A model generated the notes under the pieces. It did no database searches and was not told where the DNA came from. It saw nothing but the letters and a program-made list of their open reading frames with translations. From Trichoderma breve (taxonomy: Eukaryota; Ascomycota; Sordariomycetes; Hypocreales; Hypocreaceae), in assembly GCF_028502605.1 (NCBI RefSeq), contig NW_026611594.1, positions 203,501 to 267,500 of the forward strand: 64,000 bases of DNA, written 5' to 3'. Positions within the stretch are counted from its first letter, which is position 1, and every line of letters starts with the position of its first letter. The translations under genes and the position numbers were made by a program. This document shows positions 14,334 through 25,607 of this stretch, one piece after another.

Positions 14334-14817
14334 GACTGAATAATTCGATGGTGTTGCAGGCAGCATTCTTCAACTGGATGGCAAAGATGTTGCTGCTTCC
14401 TCCTTTCCCGCTCCAACTATTACCACACGATAGACTGTACAATAACACGATCTGAACTGTATAAAGTACTTTGCCCTGCGTTTGCCTCTGTCATTAGATG
14501 TATATAGAGGCGCCCCTAGAGAAACCCCAGACGAAGTTGTCGACCCACGATGCCACTCCCGCCAACTGACGGACAGCTGGCAGCCCCCTTTTTGCATATT
14601 CGACTTACCGCACTGGCATAGCATAAAAGAATGCAATGGTAATAGAGTGCAAAAATTTCGCAAGTTCTAGAAACTTTGCGTTTCCAACTCTTCCTCTTCC
14701 ACCTCACGCCCTTTGGCTTTGCCTTTCCGCATTGCTCCAGATTCACCCCTAAACAAGAAGGTGGAAGGACTTCGACTATACTCAAGCAAGTACATACCGA
14801 ACAATCGCTTTGCAAAA
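14334..14817. other. Intergenic between co-directional genes
   Basis: 3' flank of MSE1 and 5' leader of the coiled-coil gene. Nothing else recognised. Confidence 0.5.
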
Positions 14818-15648
14818 ATGAATGACAATCCGCACGAAGATCAGTTTCATAATCCTCCGGGATTCTTCTACGTCGCTATTACTGAAGCAATCGCAGACAA
14901 TGACGAGGACATGATGGACGCTGACTTGACGGACGAGGACTTGATGGCTCTGGAGGAGGCAACACTCCAAGACGATTCCTCCTCCACCGAGATCCTCGAT
15001 CACGATGCTGATGACATTGCCAGAGAGAGAGAGCACCTGGAAATCTATGCAAACATTCGAGCTGCGATGCTTGAAGACCAACTTGAACGTGCGCGCTCTG
15101 AAGTGAAGAGGCTCAATCGACCCTTGACACTTGACGACGTGATGCCCGTTCTGGAGCTGTACCGACAATTCATCCGCATCGTTTGCCCTCAGGACGATTT
15201 CGACAGAGAGAAATGGGTTCGATATCGTGAGCAATGCCTAGGATTGCAAAGACGATTCCTCGAAAAGAAAGAAGTATACCAACTCATCCAAGCGAAATGC
15301 GAAACGATGCGCGAGAAATGCGGCAGTCTCCTCGAGAAGTGCGTCGCGATCTGTGAGTACTACGACAAGTTCCAAGAACGAATCAACAGCCTCTTTGAAG
15401 AAGACAAGAAAGAAGACGAAGACGAAGAGCTGTACGACATGATGAGAGGCAAGATGGGTGCAAACGAGCAGAGAATTGAGGGTTTGCTGAATGAGGGCAC
15501 GAATTTGATGCAGACGATTGAGGCGTATATGCTTTGGGCTTATAAGCTGGAGAGAAAGTCGTTGTATAATATCTATCAGCTGCGTCGCTTTGAAGGGGTT
15601 CTTGATGATATTCTGCGGTCGTTTGACTATTGGTTTGGGGAGCTTTGA
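14818..15648 (+). CDS. Acidic coiled-coil protein of unknown function
   Basis: Intronless, 276 residues from the ATG at 14818. The N-terminal third is very acidic (MMDADLTDEDLMALEE), then long heptad-like helices rich in Glu, Lys, Arg and Leu (about 75-200) containing several spaced Cys (CETMREKCGSLLEKCVAIC), an acidic break (EEDKKEDEDEE), and a helical C-terminus rich in Tyr and Phe (EAYMLWAYKLERKSLYNIYQL, FDYWFGEL). No signal peptide, membrane segment or enzyme motif. The family is not recognised. The frame is open slightly upstream but without an ATG. Codon use looks like its neighbours, so the gene is probably real. Confidence 0.75.
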   Translation: MNDNPHEDQFHNPPGFFYVAITEAIADNDEDMMDADLTDEDLMALEEATLQDDSSSTEILDHDADDIAREREHLEIYANIRAAMLEDQLERARSEVKRLNRPLTLDDVMPVLELYRQFIRIVCPQDDFDREKWVRYREQCLGLQRRFLEKKEVYQLIQAKCETMREKCGSLLEKCVAICEYYDKFQERINSLFEEDKKEDEDEELYDMMRGKMGANEQRIEGLLNEGTNLMQTIEAYMLWAYKLERKSLYNIYQLRRFEGVLDDILRSFDYWFGEL

Positions 15649-16279
15649 GGTTGGATAGTATCATGGGGGATGGTGATTCGTGTTGCTCGAGAGTAATACC
15701 GTGGGAGTTGCGATTTTGACGCGTCGGGAGGATTATTTACGCAACACCATGTACACACAGGAGCAGTAGTGGGAAGATTCTAATGAAGAGGGTATCGGTT
15801 CATTTAACGTGGAGTGTCTATTCCAAATTATATGTGTGATATCTTTGCTCTCTACCAAAATCTTGACTGATATCAGCATGGGTATTCGTATTCGTATAAT
15901 CTCACTCAAGAATGTTATAGTAGTCTCTCTTACATGTAAATGGAATTCACCCATGAGTTCTACAGAAGGCGCACTCAATCAGCCATGAAGCATTTTCATT
16001 TCTAAAACTATTAACTATTCTAACGGGGAATCAGATCAACATCAAAATATCCAATCATTGGCGTTTTCATCTCGGCAAATTATAAATCATAAGAATCAGG
16101 TCAACGGCATATCCCAACGGCGCGTAAAAAAAGAAGTTTCAAAGCACCAAAGCACCAAATCTCGTAGTCTCAAGTTTTTTCCATCATTTTTCGTCTAGGG
16201 GAATGAATCAGCTTCGGGTTCAAATCCACATCACGAGAAGATGAGCTTACTGTTTGTTTAGTTGTATCCAGGCAAGACA
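15649..16279. other. Intergenic between converging genes
   Basis: 3' flanks only. A GGTTCAAATCC string at about 16217 resembles a tRNA B-box, but the T-stem does not pair and no tRNA fold surrounds it. Confidence 0.5.
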
Positions 16280-16639
16280 TTAGACCACCGTCTTTCTCAG
16301 GGCTCGGAAACGACGGATCAACACGGGGGGAAGATGAGTCTCGTTCTGGTTCACCCAAGTGTTGTTGATGCTGACAGTGGTGTTGGGGTAATAAGGAGTA
16401 GAAGGAGCAGAAGCCGCGATGACTGTTGTGTTGACAGCGACAGTTCCGTTGGCAATGGCCGTCGAGTTCCAGTTGACAATGGTCGTCGTGTTCCAGTTGA
16501 TACCGGTAGTAGTGTTCCAGTTGGTAGGAGTTGATGTGTTCCAGTTAACGACGGTAGAGTTCCAGTTGCCGAAGCGATACGTGGGCACGGCTCCAGCGAC
16601 GGCAGCGCAAGCAGCGACAATAACGGCAGAAGTCTTCAT
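16280..16639 (-). CDS. Small secreted Trp-Asn repeat protein rich in N-glycosylation sites
   Basis: 119 residues, no intron. A clear signal peptide (MKTSAVIVAACAAVAGAVP) is followed by five copies of an eight- to nine-residue unit built on NWN(S/T)(T/S), then further Asn-Thr/Ser sites (about a dozen sequons in all) and a basic end, RRFRALRKTVV. There are no cysteines in the mature part, unlike most small fungal effectors. The expected product is a heavily glycosylated extracellular or wall-associated protein (inference). Family not recognised. The open frame, signal peptide and in-register repeats argue for a real gene. Confidence 0.75.
   Translation of the reverse strand: MKTSAVIVAACAAVAGAVPTYRFGNWNSTVVNWNTSTPTNWNTTTGINWNTTTIVNWNSTAIANGTVAVNTTVIAASAPSTPYYPNTTVSINNTWVNQNETHLPPVLIRRFRALRKTVV
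16465..16575 (-). repeat. Degenerate tandem repeats coding NWN(S/T)(T/S) units
   Basis: Five imperfect units of about 24-27 bases, each containing GTTCCAGTT or a close form on the plus strand, make up the centre of the secreted repeat protein. Confidence 0.8.
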
Positions 16640-19505
16640 CTTGGGCTTTGGAAGTTGTATCGACGGATGTTTCCCTAGTGGCTATAAACGAATGATTTGC
16701 TTTGTTTAAAAGAGCGTGGACAGTCACGAAGCAAGCAACAACAGCTAGTATCACGACTCAAGCAAGGGGGACAAACGCAGCAGAAGAAAAGAAAAAAGAG
16801 GGAAGAGGGCCAAGCCGACTGCATGGGGGAAAGGCTCCTTTACTAAATACTCGGGATCCATTCGAGGCAGCCTCGTCTATACGTCGAATGTTGGCACTTT
16901 ATTCAGCCCACTTGCGTACTCGTACTTTGCAACGGAGCATTACTACGACTACGACTATCAGTACCCTTGGTCATTGGCTAGGGGGGGACCTTGACCTTGC
17001 ACGGAGCCTCAGCCGAAGAGACGAGGCCATGTACCGACAGGAAGAAAACAAGTACATGGCATGGCACTCTGGTCGGTGTGAGAGTCAGTCAGTCGGATAG
17101 GAGCACAGATGGACGAAAGAGTTCGTCTGCCACGGAAGCAAATGGATCACCGGTGGGACCGACGTTATGGGCCTAGTATTAAACGGTGACATGTGAAAAG
17201 ACGATGCCTGTTTTTGGATAGAAGTAGGCAGGGGTAGAAGAGTTCGCTTGTTGGCGAGAGAAGGAAAAAGAAATGAAGCAAGCTTGCTGTTCTTAGACGG
17301 TTCATGATAGTGAGATGATGGAGTCGTTTTAAGACGACACTAATGGCAATTGCCGAGATTATATTGTTCTCTTTTTCATACAATAATTGTTGTTACTGTT
17401 AGCAATGACGGTGAGATGATTATTAAAAAGAAAGAAAAATATGAGATTCTGGGATTGTCTGCCTTATCGACCCCCTTTTCCGTACAGAACCTGTCGTTAT
17501 CTACGTCCATGCTAAAAAGGCCCCATCACCAACATTTTTTCGTGGTAGAACAGACAGGGATACGGTGGGACCACCCAAAAGAGAAGAATGTTCTCGCTCA
17601 GTCAATGATTATCGCACATCATAGATGATAATCTAGTATTTAAAGATGTTGTCGTAAAATAAAGTTGGAGAGCTTATAAACTCCTAATATCTCGAGTTTG
17701 TATGACTTCAAGGCGTTGTTTCGAGGCTTCACCTGGACTATTTACCATTTGGCGGTGTTACCACAGCACGTGCTTTTCTATGGATCTCACCAGAGGACTC
17801 ACGCGGTCCAGCTCCATAAATCTCGTCATTCTGCAGCAAAATACGACAGTTCATCGGACTGGGACTCTCTCTCTCTCTTTTCCACCGCATATCCAGTAAG
17901 GGAAGCATATGCCAGAAACACAAAGAAGAAGAAAGAAACAAGAAGAACAAGGAGAAGAAATCCTCTCACAGCCAATATTCACTCATTCAATTTAACTCAT
18001 CTACAAACGCCAATCTCAGCCACACCCGAGCAAATCAGCAAATCTCGCAGATCATGCAACGCCAAATCTTGCACATCTGTAAACTAGCACAATAAGCGCC
18101 AACGTCTTGTAACCGTAGTGCAAATAAGGCACAATCTATCTACAACACACTACAACACTACGATTTTTAGCATATGCAGCCCAACACGGATAAAAAAGGG
18201 GTGAGTAAAAGATCTTCCCGCCTCAACTATTCCGTGGTAGGTAGGTCAGTAAAAAACACCATCGCCAAAACACCAAATTAACCACCATGCTACTGAACAT
18301 TGAAATTACGGTATTTCGTAGACTAGATCGTCCGCACAAAACGGTCTTTCTGCATCTCCCACGCTTTATATCCGATCGCATCGCTAAAAAAACAACAGTC
18401 GAGAAAGCTTCCACAGCACTAACTAACAACCCCCATGCTCCTCCTCCACCCCCGGCTTGTCTAGGTAAAAAGCAGGTTTTGATATGGATGGGACCCTTGC
18501 ACAGCCTCTCAACAAAAAAAAAATTCATCACTTACCGACTCTTGCTCTGCTAAACTCTTAGTCTAGTATATCCGATATTGTTCCTGCTTGGTCCCCTGTC
18601 AGATGCTGCATGTTGTCGATCCACCGCCTGATTCGGTTTCTTTCTTCCCGAGCCCTGGTTCATCTCTTATCGGCATCTGGCGAATCTGAAATCAACCTTA
18701 TCATTTCTTCAGGGGCGCTGCCAGTCTGAGAATCTACGTATATACTGTACAGAGTACTGCTATCACCAAGATATCGAGTCACAGCTTCACATGTTGGGAG
18801 TTGTTTCGTGAGTACGAAATAATTCAAGTCGTTGCACATAAGTGGCCTGAAACCAAGGCTCTCTCTAACTATCCCAAACATGTCAACCATCGTCTTCTTC
18901 GCCCAGACAAGGCCGCATAGCCCGTCTTTTTTCTATCAAGCATTCATCTTTTGCACTGCCCCTTTGCCTGTCCCAGTATGAAGACATGGGAGGAAACCCC
19001 CGCATCCCCATATCAGAACCATGTTTCTCGCTCAGCGAGGTCCATCTTCAACAGGGACATCATCCATATATAAGAAAGAACAAAGACGACCAAAACAGAA
19101 ACCCCCCACCAAGGGCCCATTACTTAACACTGCCTCTTCTGCTTCGGTTGCCCGCTACATCATATGCCAAGAAAAACCAACGGCACAGCAAGAAAACTTC
19201 ATTCCATGTGTCCCAGTACAAACGCACCAATAGAGAAAAAAATACGAGAAAGAAAAACAAAAAGAAAAGAAGTAAAGAGGCACTTTACAGTGTCGCAGTC
19301 TGTCTAAGCATCTGCAATCGAAGCATCTCGAGAGCAACAACGTTGAAAAAACCGAACAAGAAGAAAAAACGGGAAGCTCTGTCGCTATTGTGTCGTAATC
19401 GGTATCATGACCTAGGAAAATAGTCCGTTGTGTTCTGTCGAGAGCATCGGATAGGGTATAATTGCATCGTGCATATATATAAAGAGAAGAAAAAGAAATC
19501 CAATT
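16640..19505. other. Long intergenic region, no gene recognised
   Basis: About 2.9 kb between the secreted repeat protein (its promoter, left) and the 3' end of noxR (right). The frames at 17698-18087, 18223-18531 and 18986-19423 are Lys/Arg- or Ser-rich low-complexity translations without family features. The right part is A-rich and may include a long noxR 3' UTR. Confidence 0.5.
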
Positions 19506-21386
19506 TTAAACTTCGATGACCCAAACCTAGAAAGAAAGAATGTTAGACCAATTAAACTGACCAAATCGCAGCATGCCAAAAAGGGAAATGGGGTGTGTAA
19601 TCCTCAAGGCAGCAGCAAACTCTAGGCTCCAAAGGTTAAGCTTACCTCCATCTTGCCAACATCCAGCCTCTGTCTCTTTGCAAGGCTCTTTGCGCTCTGG
19701 ATGGCCACGTCCAAGTCGTCTTGGTCGCCCATCGTAATCATGTCGTCTGGGACATCTTCATCCTTCATCTTGATCTTGAATCGCTTTCGCAGCCCAAACT
19801 TGTCCCGGATGCGATCCACAAAGTCCGAAAACTCGATCGATGTACCAATCATGATATACCTCACATCGTCTGCATGAACCTTGACCCGAATCTTGCGAAT
19901 ATCGGGTCGTCGTGAAGCCGCACGGGATGGTCGAGATACAGATCCAGGACCACGTCGCACATTGGATACCATCTCGAACTCGCCCTCGTCGAAAGACCCG
20001 TAGTCATAATCCGAGCCTTCATCGTCATCGTCGTATCGTCGAGACCGAGACTGTTTGCTTCCCCGAGAGCTCTCACCATACCCATCGTACGATTCATCGC
20101 CGTATGGGGATTCTTCTTCAATAACCCGCTGTCTCCGAGAGGGCTCTCTAGTGGAGAAGCCTCTGGCAGGTGCAGCCGATACCGAGCGCGAGTGTTTCGG
20201 GATGCGGTCCTGTGGAGATGGAGCCTTCTCATACCTCCTGCTGCTCTCTTGTGTCTGGATGCTAAGCTTCGCGGGGTTCGCCCTCCCTCCAGAGTTGCGT
20301 ACAGAAGCACCCCGAGATGGGAGGCGGTCGTTCTCTGGTGGAGGTGTGGGAGGAAAGTTATTGCGGTTGGTCGGCGGTTCAGACTGCTGTCTTCGGGATT
20401 GGATGCCTGGCTTGACCAGGTTTGTCGCCGCAAAGGACAGGTTTTCGCTCGGTCGGTCGTCTTTGGCTTCCGATTTGGCCTAAGGAGAAACTGATGAGCA
20501 AACGAAGTGCATGGGCCGGGGTTGAAGTACTCACATTCTTGATCTCGGAACCGGCGAACCCGGTGAATGCATTGGATCGGTCTGAGGCTGCAACTAATCT
20601 GGCCTTGCCAAGGTAGTCCTTGGTCTTCAGGTTGCGAACCTTGGCTTCGTTGGGTCGATAAACGACACCCACAGGAATGGAAAACACGGTATAGCCCTAT
20701 TGTCATTGTAAGCCAAATGTTTCTCCCTCCACAGACATGTTGGATAATGCTGACCTCGGCCTCCTCTCGAATAGCTTCGTCAATGACGTTGTGGTCTTCG
20801 ACGACCTTTTCCTTAACGGCATACGCCAAATCTTGCATACCGGCCTCCTTCTGCTGTAGGTAGATGTAGCATAATCCTCGGTTGAATAGGACCTCGCACG
20901 AGTATAGCTTGAAGAGAAGACCCAGTTGGGCATAGTCGATCACGCTGTTACCTCGGAGATACAGCAGGGTATCGTTGAAGTTGGCCAAGGCCTCTTCGAA
21001 ATCGCCAAGCAAGAAATTTGAGACGCCCTGCTGAAAGTAGGCAACAGCTAGGTACTGATCCAGTCGGATGGCTCGTTGGTAACACTCGACCTAGGGATAG
21101 CACAAACGCACAGGTTAGCAGGACAGATGGAAGCGTTGCTGGGAAGAAAGGTGTAGCCTACTGCTTTCTCATGCTCGCCCAGAGTGGCATGGATGACACC
21201 CATGTTGAAGAGAATCTTGCTCGTGTCGGCGATCTTGTCAAACTCTCCAAGGGCATCGTCGAACTCATTGTTGTCGTAACGACCTAGGGCCGCGACCCAG
21301 GTCTCAATCTCCTAGAAGCCCACGATATCAGCATTCGCCACGCCATCATCGACAACGACTACCTCTCTTACCTGTTTCAACGACAT
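19506..21386 (-). CDS. noxR: NADPH oxidase regulator NoxR (p67phox-like)
   Basis: Six exons: 21372-21386, 21162-21311, 21090-20755, 20535-20696, 19646-20479 and 19506-19526, total 505 residues. NoxR activates the fungal NADPH oxidases NoxA and NoxB together with Rac, controlling sexual development and polar growth. The N-terminus holds TPR repeats (about 1-170: ALGEFDKIADTSKILFNMGV, AIRLDQYLAVAYFQQGVSNF, VLFNRGLCYIYLQQ), then the activation-type segment GYTVFSIPVGVVYRP. A long disordered Ser/Arg/Asp-rich middle follows, and a PB1 domain from about residue 413 with the acidic KMKDEDVPDDMITMGDQDDL motif. The last exon is only 21 bases and adds VWVIEV. The intron after exon 3 uses a weak GTCAGC donor. 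Confidence 0.94.
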
Positions 21387-24300
21387 CGTATCTTTCTATA
21401 TGTGAGAGCACACTGTTGGTGGCAGAGTGGCTGGCTGAACACCGGCGTATAGACGAATATATATCCAATGCCCACAAAGGAATTGGCGCCTTAGAAAGCT
21501 GGGGCCTAAGTGAGACAAGGGACACCACGGCCTATCGGGCTTCGGCACTTGGAGGGGGTAAGGACCAGCTTTAATTGCAGCGTGCTATCTTGTCAGATCA
21601 GAGTCCAATGTCTTTTTGGGTTCCGGGATGTTCAGTTCCCCCGCCCTTGGCTGGTATTGGCTCAAGAGATTTGTGCGAGGCGGGTGTACCTTGGCGAGGT
21701 GTGGCGCGAGCCGAGGGAGATCCCGTGATAATCCTCGAAGCTATCGACTCCCAGAATCGACAGTCGGAGAGATTTTCTCAGGCCACCGAGACGCACTGTT
21801 TTCTTCTCCTCGCTTAAACGTCAAGAAGCCTATTATTGTCTCTGCAAGTCGGAGACAACTTGGGTTGCTATTAGAAAACCCCGAAATCGAGCGAGTGTAT
21901 ACGAGTCGCTACTCCGTGCTCTATGTGTCGACAGAAGGGGAGCAACAAATTCGTGGGGTATGTGTACAACAAGCGGTGCTGATCTGTAAGATGTCACCCG
22001 ATTATTTTGGCGCTCCCTGCGTGTATCTTCTCTGTGTTGCAGCGTGAAGAATCCGGCCGGCCGAATGATTGAATTTTTTTTATTTTTAGATGTCCTGGCC
22101 CCCCGGAGCAATGAGTGAATTAAGTCGAGCTGACGATGAAAAGCAGAAAAAAAGATTGTAGTGTTCCCAGAGGTGGACGACGGGTTTTGCGGCGCTATCG
22201 ACAAGCCAAGGTGACGGGCCAAGTAGCGTGCATTTGGGCTGGGAAGTTGAACAAAAAAGAGTGAGTGACGAGTGGAGAGAGGACGAGGGGCAATGGGCGT
22301 GGCGTGCAGTAGTAAAATGGAAAATTGGGACTCGGAGCTTAGCATGGGATGGTGGAACTGGGAACTGACCTGCCGTTCTCTGGGGGGTGCCACGGTTTTG
22401 GACATGGGCTGGTGAAGCTTCACCTTTGTTCCAAATCTCACGAGGGGGTCAGTGAGCGGCCAAACGCCGTGCCAGGGGGCAATCCGGGAAGGGGGTACGC
22501 AAGCCAGCCTGAACGGAGTGTACGGAGTAGAGTGTAAAGCTGTGCCCCAGCCTCGGCATTGGCCTTGACTTGGCCTTTGAAGACGTGTACAAGTGCAGTG
22601 CAGTGAAAATGTGACATGAGAGGTCGATGGTCGTCGTGGAACCAGGGGTGGCGGGTCTGCCTCCCTGTGTCGCAGGTCGATACCAGGTCTACCGGTGGCT
22701 TGCACCATCGTGTGCCAGTCGATTTTTCGTCTGTTTTCCTGCTACCGATGGCTCCGTATTAGAGACGCTTCGCCTATTAGAGCAGTCCATCGTGTTTGGC
22801 TGGTTATTTGGTCTCGTTTGGGCGCACAGGTAACTGTATCTGTATGTGAGGTTATTGCTTGCTTGCAGCGGACCAAGCGACAAGGCTTACCATTTCCAGC
22901 ACCTCGATCATCCCAACCCTGCCCAAAGCAGACTACCTGCTCGTACATGTCGGAGCAGAGTTACCGGCAGAGTAGCGTTGTGTGTCCAGCAATCTGCTTA
23001 CAAGGTACAACCTCAGCTCTTGGCGGCGATGAATCAGGTAGGTCGCGAGCCCGTGTGTGTGTCGATACGGCAAGAGAGTCGAATCATGCCCATCCGCATA
23101 GCCTGTTTGGCTGTGGTGATTCGTTTCTTTGTTTAATGTCGTAGTTTTGTTAGTGCTGGATCGCTTGGTTGGATGAAGTTGGTTCAATCCTTCCAGCCAC
23201 GTGCCCGCAAAACGTGGAATACGTACATGCACTCCATCTCAAAGAGAAAGAGCAAGCCAACACGAGTTGCCAGACAATCTTATCAATCAGCCTCGTTTCT
23301 TATCCAGATAAGATGCAATCTATATCATTTCGACTTCCATCTTGCTCATCATCATAACCTCTTTTCTATCTACTCATCCAACTCTCGTGCATCTTCTTCT
23401 CATGCCCCTTAAAAATCCATCTCAACATCCAGCACGACACACCCATAGAAGTAGCTGATGTGATGCTTCATATTTCGGCGCTCTTGCTGTCCATGGTCCC
23501 TCCTCCGCGCAGCCGATCGATGGGCCGCATATGCAACTGCAGAGAGCTAGCACTCAGCACACAGGGTCCAATTTCCCAAGCCAACAAGCTGTGCTATTCT
23601 GGGACACACGGCGTTGCAGTTCCCGAATCGATGTGCCTGACAGCTCCGCTAATTGGCTCTCAGGGATCAGAGCTCGCGGCCAACGACGGCGCGTACCTTT
23701 TTGCTGACCCTTGCCGTCTGCCAGCCCTGGTTCAGCCACCTCCAGAGAGGAGTGAAAAGGTGCTCGACGGGCTGCCAGCCACGCAACGCACTGGTCTCCC
23801 TTCCTGGCCAACATGAGAGGAACAAGATGTCATGGCCCGCGAGTCGCTGCCAGGCCAGGCCCGGCTCTTTGGGCAGCGAGAGCCAGCGGCGTGGGTGAAA
23901 GTGACTAGAGGCAGAGCTACTAAGCGCCCTGAATACTGTTGGCTTGTGCTCATCTGCAGGCTAGCTTATTAGCTCCCTCAATCCAATCTACTCATCACCC
24001 AATGCCGCGATGAGATTGGACAAGATGGTTACTTCGCGCTCGAATTTCTCCGTTCGACGCAGATGATGGTGTCATGACTGATGGGCTCTTATTCATCTCC
24101 CAGGCTATTTATAACTACCAGTTGCATATATCCCACGCATCCGACGGCGAGATGATAGAATCATCAACTTTCACCGCCGGATCACCGCGAGCACATGAGT
24201 GGGTAGCGGACCTGGTGCCTCATTCTGGGTAGAAAAGCTGGGGTTCCCTTGACATTCCATGCTTTCATCACCACTAATGCCATGCATCACGGCCACTTGG

Positions 24301-25607
24301 CGTCATCCTGTCGGTCATCCTGCGATGCAGCGGGCGGCAACAGTTGGCCGAGCGAAATGCGAGATAACCTCGTTAGACCCCCCTCACATACCTATTGGTC
24401 TACACCCGGCATTGCTTCGCGTCATCCTTGGACAAAGGTCTCTTGAGCCATGCTATTTCTATGTCCACAAGCACTAATACTCTGCTCGCTCTCCTGATGT
24501 GAAAGCCGATGCTTCATGCCAGCTAGCGAATTCTATCACAGCATTTTCCCACACTCTTGGTCCGTGAAATCGTTCTTATTAGCTCTGTACGCGCCGAAGA
24601 TGCTGCAGCTAGGCCATGGAGCTCAATAGGTCTTTCGGCACGGCAAGCTAAAACATTGATATCACCATCCCTCGCCTGCTGTCCAATGTGACGATGAGAG
24701 CTTTGCGAGAGCGGCCTCAGGATCGGGCCAACAGCCTTGCAGCACTTGCAAAGGGGTGGTGTAATAGAAAGGGTGTGAGTTTAAGGCGGACAAGACGTGG
24801 AATATTCGAAAAGAGATTCCCAGCCAGTGGTGCCACCGTCAAAGCTTTATCATCCGATCATCTGCTGAGGACAAGACACGGGGTGGTCATTGTCACAATC
24901 TTGGCGTTTATGTTTATCACATCCAGCTACCCCAAGAGTGCAGTATCTAGCTGTCAAACCCGCGTGCCGGGACATGACCTCATTGCCTTTGATAGCCGTT
25001 TCACAACAGGCTGATAAAGCGCCCTGACACTTCTCAACGCACGCACACTCATCTGAGGTCTGGAGAATACTCAAGTGTAAGCATTCGATCAGCCTTGCGC
25101 TTTGGCCCTTGGCATTCTACTGTACGCCCAACATAAGATGTCATGCGTACAGATACTTTGTACATTTACAAGACGCCGCGGGAGACACCACGCATGAACT
25201 GAAGCTGTTTCAGTGAGATTGAACTTGAGGACCGTGCTTCGGCATTCCCGCCTTGGGGTTGACGATGTCGATCCCCCCCCGTGGTTTCCGCCGTTACAGG
25301 TTAGCAATACGCTGTTTCTGAATCCCTGCCCAGCATGAAACTGTCAAATGAGCTCTTGCGATAACGCCCCGCTATCGTAGTGAAGATAGCTCGGGTAGTT
25401 TCAACTCTCAGGTGCCGGCTTATACAACCTCCTAGTGTTATGAATTGATGAGATTTGTAGGAGATTGTGAGATAAGCTTAAAAGAACAAAGGAAGAGGAA
25501 GCAGAGGGGGATGGCTTAGAGAGCTTGGCAGCAGAAAAAAATCGCTTTGCTCATTCATTCATTTTACTTGTTTATCCAAAATAGGTTGGCTGTGTTGTTG
25601 TATCGTG
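21387..25607. other. Long intergenic region, noxR promoter side; no gene recognised
   Basis: About 4.2 kb between the noxR start and the 3' end of the CCS gene. The longest frame (21833-22708, minus) is a Pro/Ser/His/Arg-rich translation without family features. No tRNA, repeat or transposon terminus was found by eye. It may hold regulatory elements or an unseen non-coding transcript. Confidence 0.5.

Noticed and set aside
16205..16245. Possible tRNA (GGTTCAAATCC B-box)
   Set aside because: T-stem bases do not pair and no acceptor or anticodon arm can be built around it.
18660..18890. 76-codon minus-strand frame
   Set aside because: Balanced composition but no family, no signal peptide and no neighbouring exons that join well.
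21833..22708. 291-codon open frame on the minus strand
   Set aside because: Composition (Pro, His, Ser, Arg) is that of non-coding DNA read by chance; no domain, and alternative frames overlap it.
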